Assembly: GCA_013397935.1 (NCBI GenBank)
Contig: VZRN01001773.1
Location: forward strand, 482,103 to 546,102
Length of the DNA stretch: 64,000 nucleotides
Direction of reading: 5' to 3'
DNA from: Dasyornis broadbenti
Lineage: Eukaryota > Chordata > Aves > Passeriformes > Dasyornithidae
Shown here piece after piece: positions 1 through 11,113 of this stretch; the stretch's first letter is position 1, and each line of letters opens with the position of its first letter. The translations under genes and the position numbers were made by a program. The notes beneath the pieces were generated by a model. It made no database searches. It was given only the letters and a program-made list of their open reading frames with translations, and was not told the origin of the DNA.

Positions 1-172
1 AACTTTGACAAAAAACCATGTGCCAATTTTTTTTCTTGAAGATAACATAATAGCTTGCTAGTGTTGTCATGTTTATTTTGTGTGCAATAGGCAAGAACAT
101 GCATTACTGAAACCCCTCTTTTTCCTCTTCTCTCTCATTCTTTTTTTTTTTTTCCCTCTTTGGCACAACCAG
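1..172 (+). other. Intron of the ARM-repeat gene (3' part)
   Basis: Ends in a long pyrimidine tract (T13 at 141-153) and the AG at 171-172. Nothing else was seen. Confidence 0.6.
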
Positions 173-218
173 GTTTCAAGCCAGGCATGTGTTTGCCTAA
201 GAAATTTGGCTACCAGTG
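173..218 (+). CDS. ARM-repeat gene, 46-bp microexon
   Basis: A long pyrimidine tract (about 141-160) precedes the acceptor AG at 171-172, and the donor GTAAGC follows at 219. The exon encodes VSSQACVCLRNLATS and ends with one base of a split codon. The next exon starts with CG, so the junction makes an alanine. The A-C-x-C-L-R-N-L-A pattern is a classic armadillo helix, and the phase match with 1363 supports the call. It is too short to be convincing on its own. Confidence 0.72.
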
Positions 219-3200
219 GTAAGCAATGTCTTGGAGATAAAGAAACCACACTATTTCTTTCTCTCTCTGCCTTTCAGAGTGAGCACAGTGGGCTGGGAAC
301 CTTTCCTGTTAAGATCAAAGAGACACCCTCTTTTCTACATTTTAACTGGATGTTAAGGGAAGAGAAAGGTGCAGTGCATATCCTAACTAAATCTGTCTTA
401 GAGCTCCCAGGTAGCAAGGGGAGTATCTGGAGAAAGTGAGAAAGGCAGCAGAGGTGTTCTTATGCACAGAGATTTAGTGAGTTGCTAAGTTTTCCGCCCT
501 TCCGTGTTTCCTAAGCATTAAACCCAATTAGGACAGAATGTCTCCTGAAATTGGCTATTGAGTGGGGACCTGTCTTCTCCAAGGCATGATTCTGTCTATC
601 ATTAAATATAATTTTCTCCCAAGCATTTGTCATCCTCTTAAAAAATCCTATGCTATTAAATGTCCAAGATTCATTTCTGTAACATCTTCAGGAGATGGTG
701 GCAGAGGACTGGTACACTCAGTGCTAAAGCCCCAGACTCCAGGGTAGACTTATTCATCTAGAAAATGTAGAGATGCTTAATTTTCAAGCAATCACAATTA
801 TAGAGGAGCTGAGAGTGAAGGAAATGCTGCTCCTTAGCGTCTTTGAAATCCCCTGGTCTGCTTGATCTTTTAGATCTGCCTCTCCATTTGCTGGCTGCTC
901 TGGCATTGCTTTTTAAGTGCACTCACTGAGGTTGCAGGGGCAAGTGGGGTATAACAATTCAGTGGGATGGCTGATCTCTTTCCTGGCTAACCATAACTGA
1001 GAGATAGGTGGTGCTTGGGAGGTCTTTCTGTTTGTACAGCAGAAGCTGCCACATTCTTACTTGGCCTTATGCTAATGATGGACTCAGAAAATTACCCTCA
1101 TTCTTTCTGAAGTTTAGACACAGACTGAGGGTGCCCAAACCTACCTTCTGTCATGAAGCTTGAATTAATCCCTCAGCAAAAGGAGCCAGAACAAATGAGG
1201 GTTTATTTATATTACCAAACATCTGGCCTTGCCCCATCCTACAGAAATGGGGAGGTCCCTCTGATTTGATCACTGAGGCACAATCAGCTGTTTGAGTCAG
1301 AGCCTGAATGCCTCACTGCAGCGCTCTGAACCTCCCTGACCTCAGTTGTTTTCCCACACCAGCGGACATCCAGGCCGAGATGGTTGCTGAGAACGTCCTG
1401 CCCCAGCTGTGCTCTCTCCTGGCCTCTGGCAGCGAGGATGTGCGTCGTGCCTCCATTGCTCTGCTCTGGATACTGTCCCAGCACCCGCACAACCAGGTAA
1501 GGGAGGTCATTTCCCAAAAACAGAGGGGAAAGAGTAGTTCTGGCCACCACCTGGGGTAACACTCTGTTATGGCAAAACTGCCTATGGAAATGCATTTAGA
1601 AAATGACCAATAGGCTCTGGGAGACTTCCCAACCCTTCTCTTTCCCACCCAAAATATAAGGCTTTGGTTGCTGCATCTGCACTGTCACTACCTGAGGAGC
1701 CATCTCTGTTGTGCTGAGTGGGATCCAAAGCAGAGACCAATGAGAGAGTAGAGGGGGAGATGGGTGTCAGATTCCTTGGATACGTGGCTACTGCCTTGCA
1801 CCCCCTGCAACTTCCTCTAGTCCCCTCAGTTCCCAGACCATAGGTCTCCAGATGGGTGTACGAGGGGGAGGACATACACAGCACCATGAGAGACTGCCAC
1901 CATGGGGGCAACCAAGGAAGTTATTTCTTGGCTACAGAGCTTGGCCACACACTAAAAAGCAGGGAAGCTAATTTAGACCACTCATTTTAAGTGCATCAGT
2001 GCAAAATAAGGGGCAAATATACATTACTTCCATATATGGACAGCTTTATTCAAAAGCACATTTGAAAAATATTAACATATACTGAATTAGGATCAAAACA
2101 ACAAGGAAGACTAACAATTTAAAATCCTTTCTGTCTAGCTAATTCATTAGGACTTTCACTAGGACTATGTATCTTCATGTCCTAAGTTACAGAATGATTC
2201 TTTTGCCCACATTTGGGGTAAACACCCCCGTTAATAGTGCAACATTAACAAATAATGAAGAAGTCAGACTAGAAGTAAACTACAGTAAATATTGACAAAT
2301 GTATTTTATTATACTGACAAATGTATTATTATTTTTAAAAGTATTTTTTTCTTTATAGTAATTAAAGACTTCTTAAAAACATAGATGTGAAAGGTTTTTG
2401 ATAAGTGTTTTAAGCTAACAACAACATTTGAAGGTAGTCAGAGGTTGCATACATAGAGTAAAAATATGTGAGAACCTTTCCTACCACATTGCTTCAAGTC
2501 ATAGTGACAGGGTCTGAGTAGCCACAGGTGGCCTTAAGCACTTCTTGTGCCTGAAATACACTGAGCCTGATTGGAAGTTTACTCTGGGTATGGAAAGCCT
2601 GGTGCGTTACAGTTCAGTTGCCTGTACACAAACCAAAATTTCACCTCCCCTACCTCTGGGACACGATTGAGAAGATGGGTTAGCTCAATGCCTGGGAAGC
2701 AGCAACCAGAGCACAGAGCTACTCAAGGCACAGCAACTGCATGAGCACTGAATGTCCTCACTGCTCGTCAAAGTGCCTCATGCAATCAAAGCACAATTTT
2801 CTCTCCACAAGCTTACAATTGAAATGCATTGTTTGTTGGAGGCCATTTGCACAGTAAATGTTACTCAGTATGAGGCATTATGCTGGAACATGGTCCTCAC
2901 TTTTGCTTTTCTTGTCTCCAAGAAGCAAAATTTACATTTTTTACATTTTTTGTTCTCCCAGCAAAGAGTACCCACAAATCCTTTTCTCCCAAGTCCTGAA
3001 ACTTGTCTTCACCAGTGTTTCAAACCCCTGGCTGCAAAGGGTTGTGGTCAGCATCAGTGGGAACAAAAACCCTGGGAGCTCAGCCTTGTTACACCAGTGG
3101 TGAAACAGCCCATCCTTCATAAGCGAAAAAAGGTCAGCAGCAGGGGCTGAAAAGCAAAGCATCTCCCTCGAGGCTTTACTCTCCAGTGAGAAATATCTAC

Positions 3201-6200
3201 ATCTCTAAATTTGTTTTAGTGAGCAAACAGGGCTGTCCCTGACTACTGAATGTTGCTGCTTTGTGCGAGCAAGCCCTGGGCACTCTGAGAAGAGGCTGAC
3301 CTCTCTGTATTCATATCCTGCCTCCCCATCTCCATGCCTTTTCTGGCCTGTTTTTCAAGTCTTTTCAAGGATTCTTTCTCTAACTCAGGCTGAATTCTCC
3401 ATGAGTGAAAGAGGAACTTCTCCATGGGAACAACGGTTGGAAAACAAACCACGGAACAAAGCTAACCTTTACAAGCAAGTCAAGTGATGCTTGAATTATT
3501 ACAAATACTACCCATGATACAATGGGGCAGAATCCGTCTGCCCTTTGGTTACCGTGAAGCAAACCTCCAGGAATGCTTCACAGGGGCTCCTCTCCCTGCT
3601 TCAGCCCCTTTTTTGCAATCTCCTGATCAGGCTGCTGACAGGGATTCCCAGCAAGAGCCGGAAAACTTCCCTCTTGCAGGGGGAATTTTATTCAGTTTTA
3701 TTCCCAAGGAAAGCCCAACCCTGAAACACTAAAGAATCAGTCTTTGTGAGAAAAAGAGTCTTTAAATCAAATTCCTTTGAGCAAAAGCCCTGGAAGTCAG
3801 GTCTGTCTATTCCAGATGGTGCCTCTGACTCTCCACTCCAGGTACAAAATAACTTTGCCTTCCCATTTTGCTAACTGGTAAACGGGATAATATTTACCTT
3901 GTCAAGAAATCCGTGTGTAAGGAGTGTGAGCACAGCATTGCAACTGTAAGCAATCTTGCTGCTGGAATGCTTTTCCTTGCCTTTTTTTTTTTTTTTCTTT
4001 TTTAAATGTTCTAGTCTTCGTACCAAGTTAGATCAATATCCATCTGAACCACTCAATCTATTTTTACTCACAGTTTTCTCGTGATTCTCTTGCACTGTGC
4101 AGGATTGAGCCAGAAAACAAAATCTGGATCTCAGCCATATTCCAGCCAAAAAAAGAAGTTCAGCAAAATTCAAGTGCTGTCACTTGCTAATGTAGGTCCT
4201 AAATAAACAAAAGAGCTTGGCAGGGAAGTCATTATATATTAGAAAGTTCCTTTATAGTCCATAGAAAATTTCCTCCTCTCAGGCTGTAGCAAATCAAGTA
4301 CGAGTATCGTAGTTGATGGGATTACATAGAAAAGAGGACATTTGGTCCAAAAGCATAGAAAACAGTCATCAATGGTAATTTAATTGGATTATCTAAAACT
4401 ATATTATTTCTTCCTTTTAAGAGAAAGAAAAACAAGACTAAGGAAAATTTGCTGTCATGTCTGCATATAAGATTCTTTAAATGCCCTGTGTTCAGGCATA
4501 GCACTGTCCTTTCCATTTATTTTCATATTTTATTTTAGGATTGCTGGTTATGACAGTGCTTAAAACTAACTAAATGGAGATGTCAGCTGATATTAAAAGA
4601 AAATAAGATACACTTTTGCAACGTAACCTAAATAAAAGAAAGATTCAAGTTAAACTAACTTTCAAAGGCATCTGCCTTTCAGCACTGCTTTAGTGATCCT
4701 GACATTTCACAAGTCTCAGAATTATGTGTTTTTTTGCAACTATGTGTAGGACCAATGATTTGTTTTATATTGAACTCCCTTGCTATTGTGTCTCAGTTTC
4801 CAAGTAGCACAAACAATAAAGTTCATTGTGAATAAACAGAAGAATTGCATAAAGAACTCAAATTCCTAAGGGAAGGAGACTGAAAGAAAAAACACTCCCA
4901 AGAGGAAGTCTTTTGCTTTCAACTGTAGGCCTAAACCAAAGCCTGTTTCAGGTTTCTCTTACACACAGCAGTGCCCTCTTAATCCATATTGTTATTGAGG
5001 TAACTACCTGTGCAGTAATCCAGACTCAGATCTGATGCTACAGGACTAGAGCTAAGGGCTTCAAACTGAAAGAGAATAGGTTTAGATTTGATATTAGGAA
5101 AAAAAATTCCTTACTGTGAAGGTGGTGAGGCAGTGGAACAGGCTGCCTAGAGAAGTTGTGGATGCCCCATCCCTGGAAATGTTTAAGGCCAGGTTGGATG
5201 GGGCTCTGAGCAATCTGGTCTAGGGGAAGGTGTTCCTTCCCACTGCAGGGGAGTTGGAACTAGATGATGTTTAAGGTTCGTCCAACCCAGGCTATCCTGT
5301 GATTCAATTAATATTAATGGAAACTGGAGGAAGACTACATTCAGAGAGAGATACCCAGTAAAGCAGCTCTAAAATACCATCAGACAACAGGGAAATGTGT
5401 AAAGAAGATATTATTCAGAACATGTTTACGAAAGAGGTGCCTGATCACAGACTGATCTGAACATACAACCCATTATTGTAGCCAGGTAAATTGCTGAGGT
5501 ACTCAAGGACACACTGCTGCTACTACTTCACCATGTACATCTGCCTTTCACACTTACCCTGACCACCACTCCTTCCAGTCAGGATCACACATCCTTCTCC
5601 TGACTACCAATGACCTTGGTCAGGCATTTAATGGAAACAGAAATAAACTACAGGACCTTAAAGACTTCAGCTTTCCATAGCAAGTGCTCTATAATCAATG
5701 CCAATCTGCCCATATTTGAGAGAAGCAGCATGGGACCCAGCCACATCCTTGGTTTAAATAAGCAAACTAATGCTCTTCTTGCAGAGCTAAGTTCTATGTC
5801 TTCGTGGCTCACTGCAAAGTCTCGTTGTGTTGTCCATACTGGATGTAATTGAGATACCGGTTGCTCTTTTCAGGATACTCTGGCATGTGCTGAGCTACTG
5901 CAGAGCCTGGGCATGTTACTGGCAGCACATAAAACAGACCCCGTGATTGTTGGACATACTGCTTGTATCGTCAAGAACCTGAGCCTTTCCAAAAACAGAC
6001 AGGTAGGTACCCAGTGTTTATCACTGAACTATATCCTGTGAGATTGCCAATGTGTTTATGTCAAATCAGTATTAAAAAAGAAAAAATTCTGTGGGTAATC
6101 AAACAAATGGCAATTTGCTATATACTTTACACAAAATTGCATGTATGAATAAAAGGACGATAATGAAAGGCAGTTTTTTTCATATTTTCCCAATACAATA

Positions 6201-9200
6201 CAAAAAAGCTAATTAAAATAAGAAACATCTAATTTTTGTTATGAGTGACGTGGTTACCTAATTTGACTGCATCATAGGTATAAAAAGTTCTTCTACCAAG
6301 TACATTTTGTACTAATTAAAGGAACCATCCAGGAAAATCTGAGGTCTATTATGAACTGAATCTTTATTTCTTGGCTCTCATGCTTCTCCTGCCCTTCGTT
6401 GTGAAATAGAACCCTAGCTGTTCATGTACATTTTGCCTCTTTGGCAAGATATTAGTTGTGCCAAAATGCTGTAACGATCTCTCTTGCTGACTTTGATTCA
6501 AATTCCATATGCACAGATGCACTTCTTTTCTCCTTGCCTTTTAAGAGTACCGTGATCAAACAGTACCACCAGTACCAATCAATATTGAGGAAAAAACTCG
6601 ACCGAAATCCTCATTTCCGCTTTGTCCCACTTCCTCATACACACTTTTCAAGACTCAGTTCTTTTTTTCTTGCTCTTAATTCATGATCCAATTACTACTA
6701 GTTCCAGAGATCTAAACCAGCCAGAAGGAAAAGTGTGGGTTTTTTCACAAAGATAAGAATTATACAAATTTCTAATAGCTGTGAAATCAAGTTTTGCAGG
6801 GAACTAGATTCCTTCAAACTCAAGGCCCACAGCAGGAGTAACAACAGACCATCCTTTTAAAGTTTGACAAAGATGGTAATTTCTTTGAAGCACTTAAATT
6901 CTGTGACGTTACTCTGTTACCAGCTGGGAGCTGCTTCACCTTCATAAAATAGAGAGTACCTAGCTCTCACTTCATAAGTGAATACACAGACATGAGTGAG
7001 AGTGCCAGGTTTCCAGGGTCAATTCTAAGGAACATTCCCTAAAACACTTAAGAGTCCTTGGCACAAGAGGAAAAAAACCAGTGTTGTTTTTATGCCAGCA
7101 AGATACAAACAGAGTGTGGGAGTTTGAAAGGCAGCAGTCTCAAATCCACCTTGAACCGCTAAGCAGCAAGTTAAGAAATCACAGCATAAACTGAGTGAAC
7201 ACACAAAAAGCTACTCCCTTTTGTTGATAGACACTTGACCTCACTTATGGGACTGCGAGCAGCTTCCATTTTTGGGAAATGACTGATGACTTTGTGATTC
7301 AACTTCACTAGTAACCAGTCAACCTCCAGATAACTCATTCAGAGCTCATTTCTTGGTCTCACATGCTTTTAGGCCAGGTCAGCACAGGTTAAGTCTCCTA
7401 TCTGTTTTCAACTTGGTCTCTAAAATTTGTATCTTGGTACAAGTGATCTCTGAACAATCCAAGGTGTTGTCACCTGGTTTTGGTAGATCTGGGAGGAGAC
7501 ATTTCCATTATTGATGGTTTAGCCCTCAGTACAGTAGGAGTACTTCTGAAGCTCGCAGACACCACTAAACCATAGCAGAAGTGCTCAATGAATCTCTCTC
7601 TTGTGGCAGAGAATCACTGAGAGCCGATGTGTCGAAGGGCTCCTCCAGACCATGCTTTCCACTGACACTCAAGAAGACTCCCTTCATTACGTGACATCCT
7701 GCCTCGCTGAGCTAACGAAGCAAGGTAGGGCAGCAACCCTCCATGAACAGTTCAATCAGAGCAGTGCACATGTCATTTATTTACTCTAATAGGAGATGGA
7801 GCACAGCTGGACATACAGCCCAAGTATTTCCCTTTAAATTCATTGTGAGTTTCGTTGCAAGCTGCAAGAACAAAATCCAATTCACTGGCAGAACACATGG
7901 GCTCCATTGTCTGCCCTTTTGTTCAACTGTTTAAAATTTTTTTACTCTAAATTTTTTTGTGCCGAACTTTTCTGCTTAACATGGCCTGTCTACTTCTGTT
8001 TGTAACATTTCCGTTTCTTGGGCTGAAATAATTTTGCCATAGCAGAAACTAATATTAAAAAAAAAAAAATACTAAAATACAAAGTAACTCTTTATCTTGA
8101 ATTTTTTTGCACATGGATTTTATCAGAGATACCAAATTGGCACTCATGAAAGATGCAGCACTCTTCATGGCCAAAAGGATGAGTGTAACTTTCCCCAACA
8201 TGCCCCAGCATTGGATATTGTCTGTCAAACAAGTCATCTCTTGTGTCTGATGTAATGGCCGTGCAGCTGGTAACATGTCACATTTAATGTTGCAAGCGGT
8301 ACCCAGCAGCTGCAGGACAGACTGAGCCCAAAAGGCCAAGAGTGGATCTTGCACATAAAGTGATTCATTCTTGCAGAACATAAAGCCAACAAAATATGAA
8401 TCAAATCCATGGCCTTACCTTACTGAGATCATAACGTCAGAACATGACCCTTTTTTACAACCTAAACATACTTATTAACAAAGTTCAGCACTTATTTTGC
8501 TTCTTCAGTTGCGTTAAAGATTCCCTATTTTGGCAGTATGGTTATTGGTGGACCTCTCACCTTTGTTTTTTTGACACTGGAGTTCCTGTTTACAGACTAC
8601 TCTATTACTTCTCTGCCTTCCAGAAGGAGCCATGTTACACATGGTCCAATGGATGGATGAACCTTTGACAAAGTGCTTGGTGAGACTGGCTGGCCAGCTG
8701 GAATATCCTGAGCCATCCTTTCATGCTGCCTCCATCATCCAGCACATGATTGGTCACGGTAACTCACACAGGATTACCTATTTTTTGAAAGAGATTTACG
8801 GCTGTCTGGAATTTAGCCTTTTCCCAAAGGGCTTAACTGTCATAAACTCAAAAACCTTTAATATTCGTATATCACACCCCCCCGCCACCTGGTCTCTACA
8901 AATTTTTTAGACTACAAGTGCCTACAGTCACCCTTGAAATAAAAAAGTCCTTGAGTGCATGAGAAAGTCCAGGGATGAAAGCAGACCGTAGATAAAGGTC
9001 TGAGTTACGTGTTTGTTGCCTTCTTCAAGCACTGTCATTCTGCAGGGCTGGTCCATAGCCAATTCTTAAGTCCTTGCCAAAACTTCTGTGGGAAGGTGGG
9101 AGACCACTAAGATGCTCCTCACCATGGGAGAGATGAGAACATGTTTCAGACAAGGGTAACTTCAGACAAGGTTACATCTTTCTGTTTGACCTTCTTTCTC

Positions 9201-11113
9201 AGTATGTAAATTGTGATGGCATTCCCCACAGATAGCAGAGGTTGTGTTCCAAAATTTTAGACTAACTCTGCTCCCTGATCAGCAAGAAAATAGCTCTTAC
9301 TGAACCAAATCCTGCTGTTATAATTCTAGACTAAATTTTCAGGAGCAGTAAAATAAGATGGCTTTTAAGAATGTAGCCAAAGTTTTTAAAGTTTCAGTGA
9401 GAGAGAATAAAAGGAGCATTATTTTTACCCGTAGAAAACAAACAGCTTTACACTGTCCCATGCAGCTGAGAGCCTTCAAGACTTGTGAGAAAAAGGTGTT
9501 CAGATGATTCTTGCCATATTCTCTAGAAAGGCATGGTTAGATTTTAGATCTTAGATGTAAGAAAAACTGAAATCTATAGTGAGTCCTCAATAAGGGAAAA
9601 TGCAAATCTGTTTCATTTCTAGCATCAAGGATTTGCAACAGAGCAGACTCTCAGGTAGTGAACACAGTCCAACAGCATAATCACCTCATGGATAGGTTTG
9701 TGTAACAGGCCAACCAGTCTGTGAATCAGCAGGCCCTTTGCACAGGGATCACATTGCCGGCACAGCAGCCCCTTCAGCTTTTTATTTACCTGAAGTATCA
9801 GCAGTATTGTCAGCAGCTGTAGTACAGGGAAGTCCCTTGCCAGTCTTTGAAGTACCATTGGTTTTAGCTGGAGGTGGATGAGTCATTATTGATCTTCTAA
9901 ATGTTGTTTAAAAACCCAGTTTTTAAAGTGTTTTTAAATGCTTGTATTGATCTCCAGTGGTTCTCCCATTTATGCAGAAAAAGTTATGCTTTTGTGGAAG
10001 CATCACATTGGAGAGATTCAAGCCTACCTCAAGAATTTTCTTACCCACCAAGAGGTCCGCTTTCAGCAGCTGGGCATCTCCACATTCTGCAAACTACGAG
10101 CAGGTATATCCTTCCTGCTGGGCTGGGCTGGCCTGCACCCATTGGCAGCAAACAGGCACTGCTTTGTAACAGAGATCACAGATCATTAGGGTTGGAAAAG
10201 ACCTCCAAGATGATCGAGTCCAACCCCTGAGAGTGCAAACTCCTCCTGGGACTAGCTCTGCTCACTTAAGTAAACAGAGTAATTCAGGGGCGATGTTACC
10301 TCACCTGTTTTAAAGCAGCTCTTTAAGAGGATCTCCCAATAAAGGCGGGAGGATTTTGTTTATTTGCTTTAAAACTAAAGGCTTTCTGATCAGCAGGGAA
10401 ACAGGACTTCAGGTAAAGATGCTTTTATCCAATATAAGAATGTTTGGCACTAAATGCAACCTAAAAATTTTTCAAATGTGATTTTAGCTTATTTTGATAA
10501 AACAAGCAAATAAGGACATTGCATGATTAGCTGATATTAAGGCTGGGAAGTCTCACATCATCCTCATACTTCAAAGTCCATTCCCTTATATTTTTCTGGT
10601 TTGAGTTCATCTTCTTGTCTTTGGGTAAAAGTTGAGTACTGATGAGAGTTATAATGTGGTAATAACTGTATATAGCGCATTTCTTTATATATGTAGAGCC
10701 AGAGTCAAAACCCTGCTATGTCTTGATAGGCAGCTGCTGCATAAGACTGACTTTGGCAACTGAGATTTATTCATCTGGATCAGGAGAATTTAGCAGCAAT
10801 CTTGAATATAGGGATGAAAACAGAATTTGTATTTGCTTTGTGTAGTAGAAGATTATTGTTCTGCCTTCCTTATATCCTGTAGTAAGAACCATCAACCAAC
10901 TCTATCTAACCTGAAAAATAAGCTTTCTATGCATCTGCATTAGAACACAGGGAAAAATAGCAGTTGCCTAATACTTGTGATTCTTCTTCAGATCCAGAAT
11001 TTTCATTAGCATTCAGAAAAAGCCAAATGGCCAAACTCCTTAAGCAAGTCCATCAACAAACAGAAGAAACTCAAGAGCTCCTTAGGGCAGCTATGTGCCA
11101 TGAAGACAGTTAA
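173..11113 (+). CDS. ARM/HEAT-repeat protein gene, 3' part (seven exons), unidentified
   Basis: Exons 173-218, 1363-1496, 5874-6002, 7610-7724, 8624-8758, 9978-10103 and 10992-11113 all have AG acceptors and GT donors and compatible phases (0/1, 1/0, 0/0, 0/1, 1/1, 1/1, 1/stop). Together they give 268 uninterrupted codons plus TAA. The product is a run of paired amphipathic helices typical of armadillo/HEAT solenoids: ACVCLRNLA, VLPQLCSLLASGSEDVRRAS, ACIVKNLSLS, HAASIIQHMIG, EVRFQQLGISTFCKLRA. Most exons are 115-135 bp and hold about one repeat each. The C-terminus is a polar, glutamine-rich helix. There is no signal peptide or membrane segment. Such solenoids usually act as protein-binding scaffolds; the partner is unknown. 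The 5' part lies left of the window. It converges on MAP7. I cannot assign a name; a meiotic or ciliary ARM protein is possible, but that is a guess. Confidence 0.8.
219..1362 (+). other. Intron of the ARM-repeat gene
   Basis: 1.1 kb between the GTAAGC donor and the CCCACACCAG acceptor. No repeat or further ARM-like exon was recognised. An open frame over 80-439 runs through the microexon but loses all ARM character after its donor. Confidence 0.6.
1363..1496 (+). CDS. ARM-repeat gene exon
   Basis: The acceptor is CCCACACCAG and the donor GTAAGG. It encodes a split alanine plus 44 codons, from DIQAEMVAENVLPQLC to LLWILSQHPHNQ. This is a full ARM-like unit: helix VLPQLCSLLAS, acidic turn GSEDVRR, helix ASIALLWILSQH. 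The exon is GC-rich compared with its introns, as expected of coding sequence. It ends in phase 0. Confidence 0.85.
1497..5873 (+). other. Intron of the ARM-repeat gene with a CR1 copy
   Basis: 4.4 kb, AT-rich. It holds the CR1 element at 5049-5305. Several open frames over 2750-3730 show no recognisable protein and overlap on both strands, so they are taken as chance. Confidence 0.6.
5049..5305 (+). repeat. CR1 LINE, 3' end fragment
   Basis: Matches the avian CR1 3' region: a segment on acceptance of single-copy defects (GGCAGTGGAACAGGCTGCCT), then CATCCCTGGAAATGTTTAAG, then a terminal AACTAGATGATGTTTAAGG and TCCAACCCAGGCTATCCTGT. It has several substitutions and a short indel against the consensus I remember, so it is an old, dead, 5'-truncated copy inside an intron. 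Confidence 0.92.
5874..6002 (+). CDS. ARM-repeat gene exon
   Basis: Acceptor TTGCTCTTTTCAG, donor GTAGGT. Exactly 43 codons in phase 0/0, beginning DTLACAELLQSLGMLL and ending CIVKNLSLSKNRQ. The helix pair LLQSLGMLLAA and GHTACIVKNLSLS repeats the pattern of the previous exon, which supports a solenoid. Confidence 0.85.
6003..7609 (+). other. Intron of the ARM-repeat gene
   Basis: 1.6 kb of AT-rich sequence with short T and A runs. No exon, repeat family or RNA gene was recognised. Confidence 0.6.
7610..7724 (+). CDS. ARM-repeat gene exon
   Basis: Acceptor CTTGTGGCAG, donor GTAGGG. Encodes 38 codons starting RITESRCVEGLLQTML and ending CLAELTKQ, plus one base that joins the next exon as a glutamate codon. 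Two helices (CVEGLLQTML and LHYVTSCLAELTKQ) are separated by a polar turn, STDTQEDS. Confidence 0.83.
7725..8623 (+). other. Intron of the ARM-repeat gene
   Basis: 0.9 kb. It contains a poly-A run near 8056-8069. A minus-strand open frame at 8055-8381 has no recognised homology. Confidence 0.6.
8624..8758 (+). CDS. ARM-repeat gene exon
   Basis: Acceptor CTCTGCCTTCCAG, donor GTAACT, phase 1/1. Encodes GAMLHMVQWMDEPLTKCLVR, then LAGQLEYPEPSFHAASIIQH and MIGH. The stretch SFHAASIIQHMIG matches the third helix of an ARM/HEAT unit. The phase-1 symmetry means this exon could be skipped without a frameshift. Confidence 0.84.
8759..9977 (+). other. Intron of the ARM-repeat gene
   Basis: 1.2 kb. A short C-run lies at 8877-8883. 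Nothing else recognised. Confidence 0.6.
9978..10103 (+). CDS. ARM-repeat gene exon
   Basis: Acceptor CCCATTTATGCAG, donor GTATAT, phase 1/1. Encodes KVMLLWKHHIGEIQAYLKNF followed by LTHQEVRFQQLGISTFCKLRA. The motif HQEVRFQQLGISTFCKL is a typical HEAT/ARM turn and helix, with a V-R pair after the acidic residue. Confidence 0.84.
10104..10991 (+). other. Intron of the ARM-repeat gene with a CR1 fragment
   Basis: 0.9 kb, holding the short CR1 3' fragment at 10168-10234. The rest is AT-rich and unremarkable. Confidence 0.6.
10168..10234 (-). repeat. CR1 LINE, short 3' fragment
   Basis: Contains AGGGTTGGAAAAGACCTCCA followed by AGATGATCGAGTCCAACCCC, the complement of the CR1 3' terminus. Only about 65 bp is clear; homology fades after 10234. 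Confidence 0.8.
10992..11113 (+). CDS. ARM-repeat gene terminal coding exon
   Basis: Acceptor GATTCTTCTTCAG, phase 1. Encodes a split aspartate plus 39 codons and TAA at 11111-11113. The tail is polar and helical (FRKSQMAKLLKQVHQQTEET, then QELLRAAMCHEDS). It looks like a capping helix or short coil after the solenoid, with no further recognisable domain. Confidence 0.82.

Noticed and set aside
80..439. 119-codon open frame on the + strand
   Set aside because: Only the 46-bp section 173-218 has ARM character and splice sites; the rest is low-complexity or has no recognisable content.
1284..1648. Minus-strand open frames of 103 and 111 codons
   Set aside because: Antisense shadows of the ARM exon at 1363-1496.
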